Part shown: in pieces, positions 27,486 through 35,594 of the stretch
Position numbering within the stretch: position 1 is the stretch's first letter
Layout: the number at the start of each line of letters is the position of its first letter
NCBI GenBank assembly: GCA_964511535.1
Contig: CAZEFW010000029.1
Coordinates: 1-64,000 of the forward strand
Length of the DNA stretch: 64,000 bases
Reading direction: 5' to 3'
Source of the DNA: CAZCFB01 sp964511535
GTDB taxonomy: Bacteria; Myxococcota_A; Polyangia; GCA-2747355; CAZCFB01
Position numbers and translations under genes: made by a program
The notes under the pieces: model-generated
The model's database searches: none
What the model saw: the letters and a program-made list of their open reading frames with translations, nothing else
Told to the model about the DNA's origin: nothing

Positions 27486-30400
27486 TCAGGGCAGGTGCCA
27501 GACGAAGATGTCGGCCTTGCCCAGGCTCTGCAGGGTGGCGCCGCCGAACCGAGCTGATGCGAAGAAGCCGCCCGCGGTGACGGTGTTGCCCCCCGGCCCG
27601 GCAGCGATGGCGTGGGCAGCGCCCAACGAGCCGCTGGACGCCGGCGCCCAGGCCGCGGTCCAGGTGCCGGACGGGTTGAGCCTGGCCACGAAGGGCGTGG
27701 TGGTGCCCCCGCCAGCGAGGGTGATGCTGCCGAAGCTCGCCGCCCCGTAGAAATAGCCCGCCACATGGATGTTGCCGACCCGGTCCAGGGCCACGCCCTT
27801 GCCGTGGGTGAAGGTGGCCCCCCCGCCGCGCACCACCCAGCGCCATTGGCCCGCGCTGTCCAGCTTTCCCACCAGGACGTCATTGCTCCCCTGCGCGGTC
27901 AACGTCTGGGCGCCGAAGCGTGCCGCGCCGTGAAAAGAGCCCGCGACCACCAGCTCCCCCGAGCTGTCCCGCGCCACGCCGAAGCCGCTGTCGAAACCGC
28001 TGCCGCCGCCGCCCGCCACCCACTGCCAGCGGCCGAGCCTGTCGATTTTGGCCACCACCAGGTCATCGCCGCCCCGGCCCTTCAGCGCCCGGGCGCCGAA
28101 GGTGGCCGCGCCCCCGATCCGTCCCGTGACATGGGCGGCGCCAGCCCCGTCCACCACCAGGTCATGACCGCAGTCCGCCGCAGCGCTGCCGCCGCCGCGG
28201 GCCCACCGCCACTTTCCGCTGCCGGCGTCGAGCCGCGCCACGAACAGGTCCGTGCTCCCCCTGGACGACAGGGTCGTGCCGCCGAAGGTTGCGCCGCCCG
28301 CCACGCAGCCGGTCACCCACAGGTTCCCCGCGCCGTCCACCTCCACGTCATGTCCATCGTCCTGGAAGGTGCTGCCCGCAGCCGTGGCCCAGGCCCACTT
28401 GCCAGCCCTGTCCACCCGGGCCACGAAGACCTCACGCTCGGCGCTCGACGCGACCACCTTGTGCGCCCCGAAGAAGGCCCTGTACCCGCCCGACGCGCTG
28501 GTGTCACCCTCGAAGAACCCCGTGACATACACATGGCCGCTGTCATCCACCGCCACGCCATGACCGAAGGCCCTGGAGGTCTTGCCGGCCACCGCCCAGA
28601 CCCACTTGCCCTGGCGGTCCGCCTTGGCCACGAAGACCTCGTCCGGCGCCTTCGAGGTCAAGGTGGTGGCGCCGAAGGTGGCCTTCCTGGCGAACCGCCC
28701 GGTGACGTAGATGTTCCCTGCGCTGTCCCGCGCCACGCCCAGTCCATAGTCGCTCCCCGAGGACACCGCCGAGTAGCGCCTGACCCGGGTGAACTCGCCA
28801 GCGCCGCTCTGGCGGGCCACGAACAGATCCTGGGCGCCGCTGCCGCCCACGGTGCGCTGGCCGAAGGTGGCCTTGACCGGCGCCGAGATCGAGCCGCCGA
28901 TGTGCCCGGCGGTGTAGACGGTGCCGCCGCTGTCCGTGGCCACGCCGCACGCCCGGTCGTCGAATGGAGCGCCGGCGCCCCGGGCCCAGCGCCACGCGCC
29001 AGTACTATCCAGCCGGCCCACGAACAGGTCGTCGCCCCCCCTGGACTTCAGGGTGAAGCTGCCGAAGGTCGACTTGTGGGGTGAAAAGGTGCCGGCGACC
29101 AGAGCATCACCCTTGCCGTACGCCGCCACGGTGGGCCGCGCATCGGTGGCCACGCCGGTGGCGGCCCGCGCCCAGTGCCATGCGCCCGTCTTGCTGATGC
29201 TGGCCACGAAGATCGCCGAGCTCCCCTGGTTCTTCACCGAGTGTGCGCCGAAGGTTGCCTGGCCCGAGGAGACGGGGCCGGTGACGAGGAGGTGGCCGGC
29301 AGCGTCCAGGGCCAGGTGGTCCCCGCCGTCCTGTCCCTTGCCGCCCGCGCTCGCCACCCAGCTCCACGCGCCCTTGGCATCGAGCCGGGCCACGAAGACG
29401 TCCTCGTTTCCGCTGGATGTGACCGTCAAAGTTCCGAAGGTGGCCTTGTCCTCGAAGATGCCCGTGATGTAGGCGCTGCCCCCGCTGTCCACCACGATGC
29501 CCGCGCTTGTCAGGCCGTAGTAGTAGTAGGTCCCCGAGCCCGTGGCCGCGTTCGCTCGGCGCCAGGTGCCCTTGCCATCGATCCGGGCCACGAAGAGGTT
29601 ACTGCTCCCCTTGGACGACAGGCTCACCGCGCCGAAGTTCGCCTTGGAGCCACTGAAGGTGCCCGTGATGTGCGCATCACCGCTGCTGTCCACCGCCACG
29701 CCCTGGCCGCAGGAGCCAGCGTCGCCCGTGGCGCCGCGGACCCACGCCCACTGTCCCTTGCCGTCGATCCGGGCCACGAAGGCCTGGGTGTATGATGTGG
29801 ATGCCCCGGCGGGCTGCTTGAGGGTGTGGGCCCCGAAGCTGACCTGCGAGCCGAAGTAGCAGCCCGTGATATAGGCGCCGCCCTTGCCGTCCGTGGCGAT
29901 GTCCTCGACATAGGTGTACTGGCTTACCTCGGCCGAGCTCGCGGCCCATACCGGGCTCAGGCCGCTGTCCAGCTTCGCCACGAAGATGGCGCTGTCTCGC
30001 GACGGTGACACGTGCGCTCCGAGGACCAGGGCGCCGGAGAAAGTCCCGGTGACGAAGATGTTGCCGCTGCCGTCCGCCGCCATGGCCCTGGCGGCGATGT
30101 CCTTGAAGCCGGTCACCGAGCCCACGCCGATGGCCCAGCCGCCCACGCATTTCCCACCGGAGCAGCTCTGCCCCGTCGCGCAGCGCCTGTCGCATGCGCC
30201 GCAGTGCGCGGCATCGCTGGACAGGTAGACGCATACACCGCCGCACTTTGCCGCGCCCGCCGGGCAGCTCGGCGTGCACTTGCCTGCCTTGCACTTTACG
30301 CCTGCCCGGCACCTCACGCCGCACGCCCCGCAGTGGGCGGCATCGGCCCGGGTGTCCACGCAGGCCCCGAGGCACGCGGCCCGGCCGGACGGACATACCA

Positions 30401-30542
30401 GCCGGCAGACGCCGCCCGCGCAACGCTCACCCGGCGGGCAACCGCCCCCGCATGGCTGGCCGCTCCGACCACACCCGAGCCCGAGGACCGCACACAGGGC
30501 GACGACCATCATCCATCCCGACGGTGAGCTCGATCTCGTCAT
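27486..30542 (-). CDS. SBBP-repeat lipoprotein with Stig1-like Cys motifs
   Basis: 1018 residues. The signal peptide ends at LGLGC near residue 24. Residues about 30-135 hold three Cys-rich units including CVDTRADAAHCGACGVRC and SSDAAHCGACDRRC, the Stig1-like pattern common in myxobacterial lipoproteins. From about 140 to the end are roughly eighteen SBBP propeller repeats with forms of DSSGNIYVTG, TFGxxTL, DLFVARLD and WRWAR. This predicts a large surface beta-propeller protein. The gene is convergent with the Ig-like lipoprotein gene and divergent from the WD40-like gene. Start may also be at the internal Met pair ten residues in. Confidence 0.83.
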   Translation of the reverse strand: MTRSSSPSGWMMVVALCAVLGLGCGRSGQPCGGGCPPGERCAGGVCRLVCPSGRAACLGACVDTRADAAHCGACGVRCRAGVKCKAGKCTPSCPAGAAKCGGVCVYLSSDAAHCGACDRRCATGQSCSGGKCVGGWAIGVGSVTGFKDIAARAMAADGSGNIFVTGTFSGALVLGAHVSPSRDSAIFVAKLDSGLSPVWAASSAEVSQYTYVEDIATDGKGGAYITGCYFGSQVSFGAHTLKQPAGASTSYTQAFVARIDGKGQWAWVRGATGDAGSCGQGVAVDSSGDAHITGTFSGSKANFGAVSLSSKGSSNLFVARIDGKGTWRRANAATGSGTYYYYGLTSAGIVVDSGGSAYITGIFEDKATFGTLTVTSSGNEDVFVARLDAKGAWSWVASAGGKGQDGGDHLALDAAGHLLVTGPVSSGQATFGAHSVKNQGSSAIFVASISKTGAWHWARAATGVATDARPTVAAYGKGDALVAGTFSPHKSTFGSFTLKSRGGDDLFVGRLDSTGAWRWARGAGAPFDDRACGVATDSGGTVYTAGHIGGSISAPVKATFGQRTVGGSGAQDLFVARQSGAGEFTRVRRYSAVSSGSDYGLGVARDSAGNIYVTGRFARKATFGATTLTSKAPDEVFVAKADRQGKWVWAVAGKTSRAFGHGVAVDDSGHVYVTGFFEGDTSASGGYRAFFGAHKVVASSAEREVFVARVDRAGKWAWATAAGSTFQDDGHDVEVDGAGNLWVTGCVAGGATFGGTTLSSRGSTDLFVARLDAGSGKWRWARGGGSAAADCGHDLVVDGAGAAHVTGRIGGAATFGARALKGRGGDDLVVAKIDRLGRWQWVAGGGGSGFDSGFGVARDSSGELVVAGSFHGAARFGAQTLTAQGSNDVLVGKLDSAGQWRWVVRGGGATFTHGKGVALDRVGNIHVAGYFYGAASFGSITLAGGGTTTPFVARLNPSGTWTAAWAPASSGSLGAAHAIAAGPGGNTVTAGGFFASARFGGATLQSLGKADIFVWHLP

Positions 30543-30604
30543 CTGCCGCCTGCCTCCGCCTGCCCGGCGTCCCGATCAAAATTAACATGCTACGGTTCAC
30601 CGAG

Positions 30605-31669
30605 ATGCGTCCCCTGCCCCTCACGGCGCTGGTGCTCCTGCTCCCCGTCGCCGCTTCTGCCAGGCCCACGGTCCCCACCGCGGCCGTGCTCTCGTCCGAC
30701 GCGGCCCTGGTGGCAGCGCAGACCCACACCACGGTGCGGCTCTGGGAGCGCGCCACGGGCAAATTGCGCGTCACCTTCGACAGCAGCGCTTTTTTCCGCG
30801 GCGCGGTGACCCACGGCGCCCTGGCCCTGGTGACCGACGCGGGCCCGGAGGTTCGCCTGGGGCCGGCGTTCACCGAGCGGGTCAAGCTGCAAGCTCCACC
30901 GGCCATCTCCCGAGGGCCCATGACCATCTCGGCTGATGGCTCCGTGGCAGCCAACATCTTCACCTCGGGCAACAACGCAGGCGACCATGACCGGGCGGCG
31001 CTGTATGACACGAGAACCGGCGCGCGCCTGGCGGTCCTTCGCCTGCGGGGCAAGGGTGCGCGGATCATGGGCGTGGCCCTGGGGCCCGCCGGGAGACTCG
31101 CAGCGGTGTACGGCGACCGCGGCCGCAAGCGCGCGCTGATGGAGCTGTACACCCAGCGCAAGGGCCGCAAGAAGCCGCGTCCCCCGCGCCGCGTCCTGCG
31201 CTGGCAGTCGAAGAAGCTCCCCACCACCTTCAGCGCCGCCATCTCACCGGACGGCCGCCACCTCGCCCTGGCCGCCGGAGACCGGATCCTGCTCTGGAAG
31301 CTGAAGCGGCGCAGGCTGCTGACCAGCAGCTCCACCGCCCGAATCAAGACGCTATTTCCCCCCATCCTCCGCGGGCCCGGCGTGCGGATGCCCCCGGCGT
31401 TCCAGCTGGCCTTCTCCGCGGACAGCACCCGCCTGGCCAGCCTGCACGCGCTGGGCGTGGTGGGCGTGGCCACATGGAGCGTCCCCGCGCTGCAGCCAGC
31501 GACCTGGCACGCCCGCCCCCAGGGCGGCGGCGACATGCGCCAGGTCGCCTTCGACGAGACCGGCAAGCTCCAGCTGATCACCGCCGGCCACGGCCCCACC
31601 GTAACAGTAAGCACCGTCAAGAACCGCCGCTTCGCCCCATCACTCGTGCTGAGCCCAACGGCGCCATAG
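30605..31669 (+). CDS. Secreted WD40-like repeat protein
   Basis: About 354 residues. A signal peptide (about 1-20, LLLPVAASA) is followed by degenerate WD40/propeller strands such as TVRLWERATGKL, ISPDGRHLALAAGDRILLWKL and LAFSADSTRLASLHALG. No lipobox and no catalytic motif are present. ATG 30587 is an alternative start with no better ribosome site. It probably forms a periplasmic or secreted beta-propeller. Confidence 0.72.
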   Translation: MRPLPLTALVLLLPVAASARPTVPTAAVLSSDAALVAAQTHTTVRLWERATGKLRVTFDSSAFFRGAVTHGALALVTDAGPEVRLGPAFTERVKLQAPPAISRGPMTISADGSVAANIFTSGNNAGDHDRAALYDTRTGARLAVLRLRGKGARIMGVALGPAGRLAAVYGDRGRKRALMELYTQRKGRKKPRPPRRVLRWQSKKLPTTFSAAISPDGRHLALAAGDRILLWKLKRRRLLTSSSTARIKTLFPPILRGPGVRMPPAFQLAFSADSTRLASLHALGVVGVATWSVPALQPATWHARPQGGGDMRQVAFDETGKLQLITAGHGPTVTVSTVKNRRFAPSLVLSPTAP

Positions 31670-31674
31670 ACAAT

Positions 31675-31720
31675 TCATTCTGGCATGCTGGCATGCTGGC
31701 ATTCGGCAGCGAAGCTGCCG
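31675..31720 (-). terminator. CATTCTGG array and GAA-loop hairpin abutting a stop codon
   Basis: Four octamers of the CATTCTGG/CATGCTGG type are followed by CGGCAGC-GAA-GCTGCCG (31704-31720), a perfect 7-bp stem. The hairpin ends one base before the TAA (31721-31723) of the minus-strand receiver-like gene. It also lies just past the convergent WD40-like gene, so it could serve both transcripts. Confidence 0.45.
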
Positions 31721-32341
31721 TTACAGACACAGCTCCTTGGCCCGCTGCCACAGGCTGTTGATCTCCTCGACGATCTCGCGGTTCCAGCCCTCGATCTCCT
31801 CCTCGGTGAGGGTCTGCCGCTTCAGGGCAGCCTTCAGCTCCTCCGCGCCCGAATGGATCTGCGCGATGATCCCCGTGAGATAGCTCGCCAGCTCGTGAAC
31901 CTGACACGCGTGAGGCTCGACATGCTCCACCACATCGCAGTCGAGCAGATCGTCCACCACGGGCAGCTGAAACGGGATGTCCAGAAACTCCCCCACCAGC
32001 TCCACCAGGTCCCTGCTGTCGAAGTGTCGCTCGAGCAAGCGCACCGCCTCCTCACCAGCCGGGCAGGTGCGCCCCTGGACCATGGTCAGCTCATGGCCCG
32101 TGAAGATGACCTTCACCCGGGTGCCGTGTTTCTGCAGCAGCCGGTTCAGCTGCCCCGACTGAGAGGTTGGGATCCTCGTATCCACCACCAGCAGGTCCGG
32201 CTGGTCCCGGCTGAGCAGGTACAACCCCTCGCCGCAGGAGGAAGCGATCAGCACCTTCAGCTGACCGAAAGATCTGCGCAGGGCGAGGGCGATTCGGCGG
32301 GTGAGCGGGCGGTCTTGGACGACGATGAGGGCTTTGATCAT
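31721..32341 (-). CDS. Degenerate receiver-domain protein with helical C-terminus
   Basis: 206 residues. The first 120 residues look like a response-regulator receiver: IKALIVVQD, a putative phospho-acceptor in LLVVDTRIP and IFTGH. The usual acidic pair is reduced to one Asp and the conserved Lys after strand 5 is not evident, so phosphorylation may be lost. The C-terminal region (about 125-206) is helical and Glu-rich, like a dimerisation or partner-binding segment, with no DNA-binding motif. Start 32341 lacks a strong ribosome site. It lies 281 bases downstream of the NtrC-type regulator gene. Confidence 0.68.
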   Translation of the reverse strand: MIKALIVVQDRPLTRRIALALRRSFGQLKVLIASSCGEGLYLLSRDQPDLLVVDTRIPTSQSGQLNRLLQKHGTRVKVIFTGHELTMVQGRTCPAGEEAVRLLERHFDSRDLVELVGEFLDIPFQLPVVDDLLDCDVVEHVEPHACQVHELASYLTGIIAQIHSGAEELKAALKRQTLTEEEIEGWNREIVEEINSLWQRAKELCL

Positions 32342-32481
32342 ATCTATGTGGGGTTGAGCAATTAGTATGCCTGCCGCCCTCGCCGAAACCGGACGACGCG
32401 CAAGAGCCCGAAATATAAAGGGAAACCAAGAAATCAGCCGCCGCCCATCAGCGCCGAAGAGGACCGGCTTTGTACCCCGAA

Positions 32482-32629
32482 TGCGTGAAAACCACTCATC
32501 CACGAAAACCAGGCGGGTCAAGCCACCGCCAAGCCCTCGATATCAATGAATTAAATTAAACCGACGGCATGCCAAGAGGATGCGTGAAAAGCGCGCAAAG
32601 TCTCCCACTTTGAGTGTGGTTTTCACCCC
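32482..32629. promoter_or_regulatory. Three copies of a GTGAAAA motif
   Basis: GCGTGAAAACCACTC lies at 32483-32497, GCGTGAAAA at 32582-32590, and the inverse form GGGTGAAAACCACACTC at 32612-32628 on the minus strand, overlapping the 3' end of the NtrC-type gene. They sit upstream of the receiver-like gene in an AT-richer gap. They could be binding sites for the adjacent regulator; this is inference. Confidence 0.3.
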
Positions 32630-33990
32630 TTGATGCCGAGAGATTTCAGCTGATGGGACAGGGCATGACGGCTGATGCCGAGCAACGCGGCGGCTCGCTT
32701 CTTGGTGCCCCCCCTGCGCAGGGCCTCCTCCACCAGCTGCCGGGTGAGATGCTGGCGGGTCTCCTTGAGGGACAGGCCCTCCTCCGGAAACGATATCACC
32801 ACCTTCCAGGAGGAGCTGCTCTGCCGGGCCAGCCCGAGGTGCTTGTCGGTGATGGTCTCGCCTTGCGAGTGCATCAGGGCCGCCTCGAGCACGTTCCGCA
32901 GCTCCCTGATGTTGCCCGGCCAGGGCCGCCCCTTGATCGCCCGAAACGCCCTCTCGCTCACGCTCGGCACTTGCCGCAGTCCCAGGTCCTGGCTCAGGGC
33001 AGCCAGCAGCTCGGGCACCAGCAGCGGCAGGTCCTCCAGCCGCTGGCGCAACGGGGGCAGCACGATGGGGAACACGTTGAGCCGGTAGAACAGATCCGCG
33101 CGGAAGTGCCCCTGGTCGACCTCGGCGGCCAGGTCCCGGTTTGTGGCTGTGATGATGCGCGTGTCCACGCTGACGCTCTTCTCGCCCCCCACCCGCACGA
33201 TGGTCTTGCTGTCGAGGAAGGTGAGCAGCTTGGACTGCAGCGCCGGGCTCAGCTCGCCAATCTCGTTGAGCAGCAAGGTGCCGCCTCGCGCCACCTCCAG
33301 CAGGCCGCGCTTGCGCCCGCGCGTGCCGGTGAACGCGCCCGGCTCATGCCCGAACAGCTCCGACTCGGCCAGATCGTGGGGAAGCGCAGCGCAGTTGATA
33401 CAGAAGAAGGGAGCGTCCCGGCGGGCGGACTGGCCGTGGATGTAGCGGGCGAGGTAATCCTTCCCGGCGCCGCTCTCGCCCAGCAGGAGCACCATGCCGT
33501 CCAGGGCCGACGCCTTCTCGGCGAGCAGCAGCGCCTGGCGCATCTCTCTGGAGCGGTAACGCTTCTTCCGGCGCGGCGCCAGGTCCATCTCCTGGCTGCG
33601 GCGCTTCCGCACCTCCTCGTTGAGCTCCTGATGTCGCAGGGCGTTGCGGATGGAGGCGTGCAGCTCTGTCATCTCGAACGGCTTGGTCAGGTAGTCCAGG
33701 GCGCCCAGCCTGGTGCTCTTGACCGCGGACTGGATCGAGTCGTCGGCCGTGATGATGATGAAGTCGAGCTGCGGGTGATCTTCGCGCAGCTCCTGCATGA
33801 GATCGCAGCCGTCGCAATCGGGCAGCCCCAGGTCGAGCAGCACGAGATCCGGGAAGAAGCTCTGCACTGCGGCGCGGGCCTTGCGCGCGCTGTGCGCCGC
33901 GGCGACCTCGTAGCCGATGAGCTTGAGATAGCGGCTGACGTTGCGGGTCAGTCTGGCGTCATCGTCGACGACCAGGACGTTGGCTAGCAT
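32623..33990 (-). CDS. NtrC-family response regulator with variant ATPase motifs
   Basis: 455 residues. Receiver domain (1-120) has VLVVDDDARL, LLDLGLPD (phospho-Asp about 53), ITADDS and YLTKPFE. The AAA+ domain (about 140-380) has Walker A GESGAGKDYLA, a GAFTG loop written GAFTGT rather than GAFTGA, and Walker B GGTLLLNEIGEL with Asn replacing the usual Asp. The arginine-finger stretch FRADLFYRLNVF is normal. A Fis-type helix-turn-helix (AALLGISRHALSHQLKSLG) ends the protein. It should bind enhancers and act on sigma-54 polymerase, but the Walker B change may lower ATP hydrolysis. Start 33990 is preferred over 34038 because the receiver fold begins there. Confidence 0.9.
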   Translation of the reverse strand: MLANVLVVDDDARLTRNVSRYLKLIGYEVAAAHSARKARAAVQSFFPDLVLLDLGLPDCDGCDLMQELREDHPQLDFIIITADDSIQSAVKSTRLGALDYLTKPFEMTELHASIRNALRHQELNEEVRKRRSQEMDLAPRRKKRYRSREMRQALLLAEKASALDGMVLLLGESGAGKDYLARYIHGQSARRDAPFFCINCAALPHDLAESELFGHEPGAFTGTRGRKRGLLEVARGGTLLLNEIGELSPALQSKLLTFLDSKTIVRVGGEKSVSVDTRIITATNRDLAAEVDQGHFRADLFYRLNVFPIVLPPLRQRLEDLPLLVPELLAALSQDLGLRQVPSVSERAFRAIKGRPWPGNIRELRNVLEAALMHSQGETITDKHLGLARQSSSSWKVVISFPEEGLSLKETRQHLTRQLVEEALRRGGTKKRAAALLGISRHALSHQLKSLGIKG

Positions 33991-34082
33991 GCTGGATCCA
34001 CCCCGACACCTCCTCTTTAATTGTGAGGCATCATACATAAAAAATCAACGGAGTAAAAGATCCACTTGCTGGCTAGCCCATA

Positions 34083-34141
34083 ATTCTGGCATTCCGGCGT
34101 TCTGGCATCCTGGCATTCTGGCATTCGGCAGCGAAGCCGCC
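34083..34141. repeat. CATTCTGG octamer array plus GAA-loop hairpin
   Basis: Six degenerate octamers of the ATTCTGGC type (34083-34126) are followed by GGCAGC-GAA-GCCGCC (34127-34141), a 6-bp stem with one mismatch. This lies in the 205-base gap between the divergent NtrC-type and PIG-V-like genes. It is the same array and hairpin family as 31675-31720 and 15019-15082. No other element is seen in the gap. Confidence 0.75.
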
Positions 34142-34195
34142 CCACTCCCGCCTTGCCATCCCCCCCGACCTCATGAAGAATCACCACCACCACCC

Positions 34196-35377
34196 ATGTG
34201 GCCCCAACTGAAAGCCTGGCTCTCGCGCCCTGATATCAAGACGCCGCTGCTCATCGGCACCACCACGCGCGCGCTGATCTTTTTCGCGGCCTTCGCCGGC
34301 ATCCGCTTCATGGGCGACCCCACGCCCGGCGCGTTCCTGTACCACGGCGGCCGCCCCCACCCGGTCAAGGTGCTGGACAACTTCCAGCGCTTCGACTCGT
34401 ACTGGTTCCTCAACATCGCCCGCCACGGCTACCGCTACTTCGGCGTGCAGGAGCAGATGGACCGCGAGCGCAGGGTGCCTCGCAAGCGGGAGACGAACAT
34501 CACCCCCTTCCCGCTCTACCCCGCCACCATCTGGCTGCTGAACATGGCCATCGGCGACCGCACGCTCTCCGGGCTGCTCATCGCCCTCGGGTGCTATTTC
34601 TGCTCCCTCGTGCTGCTGTTCAGGATGGTCAGGGAGGACCACGGCGAGGAGGTGGCCACGCGGGCTGTCCTCTACCTCTCCATCTTCCCCACGGCGTGGT
34701 TCTACAACGCGCTGTACTCGGAGTCCCTCTTCTTGTTGATGACCCTGCTCTGCCTGCGCCACGCCCGGCGCGGCAACGCCCTGTCAGCCGGGCTGTTCGG
34801 CATGGGCGCATCACTCACCCGGCTGGCCGGCGGCCTGCTGGCCGCCCCGGTGGCCGTGGAATTCATGATGGGCGACGACCGCCGCATCAAGTGGAGCAAC
34901 CTCTTCCCGGCCTTCCTCGCCTCGACGCTGACCACCATGGGCTGGCTCGGCTACTTCGCCTACCTGCGCGGGCTGACCGGCAACCTGCTGATCTACTTTG
35001 TGGCCCAGCGCGGCTGGCACAAGGGCTTCGCCGCTCCCTGGGTTGCGCTGTGGAACCTGCTCGGCCCTGGCCTGTTTCGCAGCGGCATGCGCGTGGTGCA
35101 GCTGGCTACCCTGGCGCTGTTCGTGCCCGTCACCGTGCTCGGCGTCCAGCGCCTCCGCCCCAGCTACGGCGTGATGCTGATCCTGGGCCTGCTGATGCCG
35201 CTGTGCGTGACCAACATGCTCGGCCTGCCCCGCTACCTGATGGTGCTCTTCCCCGCCTTCATCATCATGGCCCAGGGCGGCGCTGATCGCCGCGCCCATA
35301 CAGCCATCACCGTGACCTTCCCGCTGCTTCTCGGCCTGCTGCTGGTGCCGTGGCTGATGTGGATGCACAGCTTCTAG
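34196..35377 (+). CDS. PIG-V-like mannosyltransferase, membrane protein
   Basis: 393 residues with about eight to ten transmembrane helices. The first loop holds FDSYWFLNIARHGY and PFPLYPATIWLL, and SLFLLMTLL follows a TAWFYNALYSES stretch; these match the PIG-V/GPI mannosyltransferase II-like family that uses a polyprenyl-phosphate sugar. In bacteria such proteins modify cell-envelope glycolipids or proteins. The ATG lacks a strong ribosome site. The gene is alone, 217 bases before the barrel operon. Confidence 0.82.
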   Translation: MWPQLKAWLSRPDIKTPLLIGTTTRALIFFAAFAGIRFMGDPTPGAFLYHGGRPHPVKVLDNFQRFDSYWFLNIARHGYRYFGVQEQMDRERRVPRKRETNITPFPLYPATIWLLNMAIGDRTLSGLLIALGCYFCSLVLLFRMVREDHGEEVATRAVLYLSIFPTAWFYNALYSESLFLLMTLLCLRHARRGNALSAGLFGMGASLTRLAGGLLAAPVAVEFMMGDDRRIKWSNLFPAFLASTLTTMGWLGYFAYLRGLTGNLLIYFVAQRGWHKGFAAPWVALWNLLGPGLFRSGMRVVQLATLALFVPVTVLGVQRLRPSYGVMLILGLLMPLCVTNMLGLPRYLMVLFPAFIIMAQGGADRRAHTAITVTFPLLLGLLLVPWLMWMHSF

Positions 35378-35414
35378 CGCATCTGAGGTGTCTACTCAAA
35401 CGGGGGAACCGAAG

Positions 35415-35540
35415 GCCTCGCTGCGCTCGGCGGCTTGAGGCTTGGGGCTTGAGGCTTGAGGGGAGACGGCTTTGGCCTCGCTGCGCTCGGCGGCTTGGGG
35501 CTTGGGGCTTGAGGGGAAACGGCTGTGGCGAGCTTCGCTG
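35415..35540. repeat. 60-bp tandem repeat, inverted relative of the array at 1-196
   Basis: Two copies of a roughly 60-bp unit begin at 35415 and 35475. Each has CCTCGCTGCGCTCGGCGGC followed by GGCTTGAGGCTTGGGGCTTG. The reverse complement resembles the GAGCGAAGCGAG and CAAGCCTCAAGCC blocks of the array at the left end of the window. A partial GGCGAGCTTCGC follows at about 35527. The array fills the centre of the 217-base gap upstream of the barrel gene; no gene is seen there. Confidence 0.8.
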
Positions 35541-35594
35541 GTGTGGCTACGCGTTGGACCCCCCTGCGTTGAGCGGCTATTCTAGGTCCGCACC

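Noticed and set aside
32342..32622. Sigma-54 promoter upstream of the receiver-like gene
   Set aside because: Candidate GG and GC pairs are not at the required spacing of the -24/-12 consensus.
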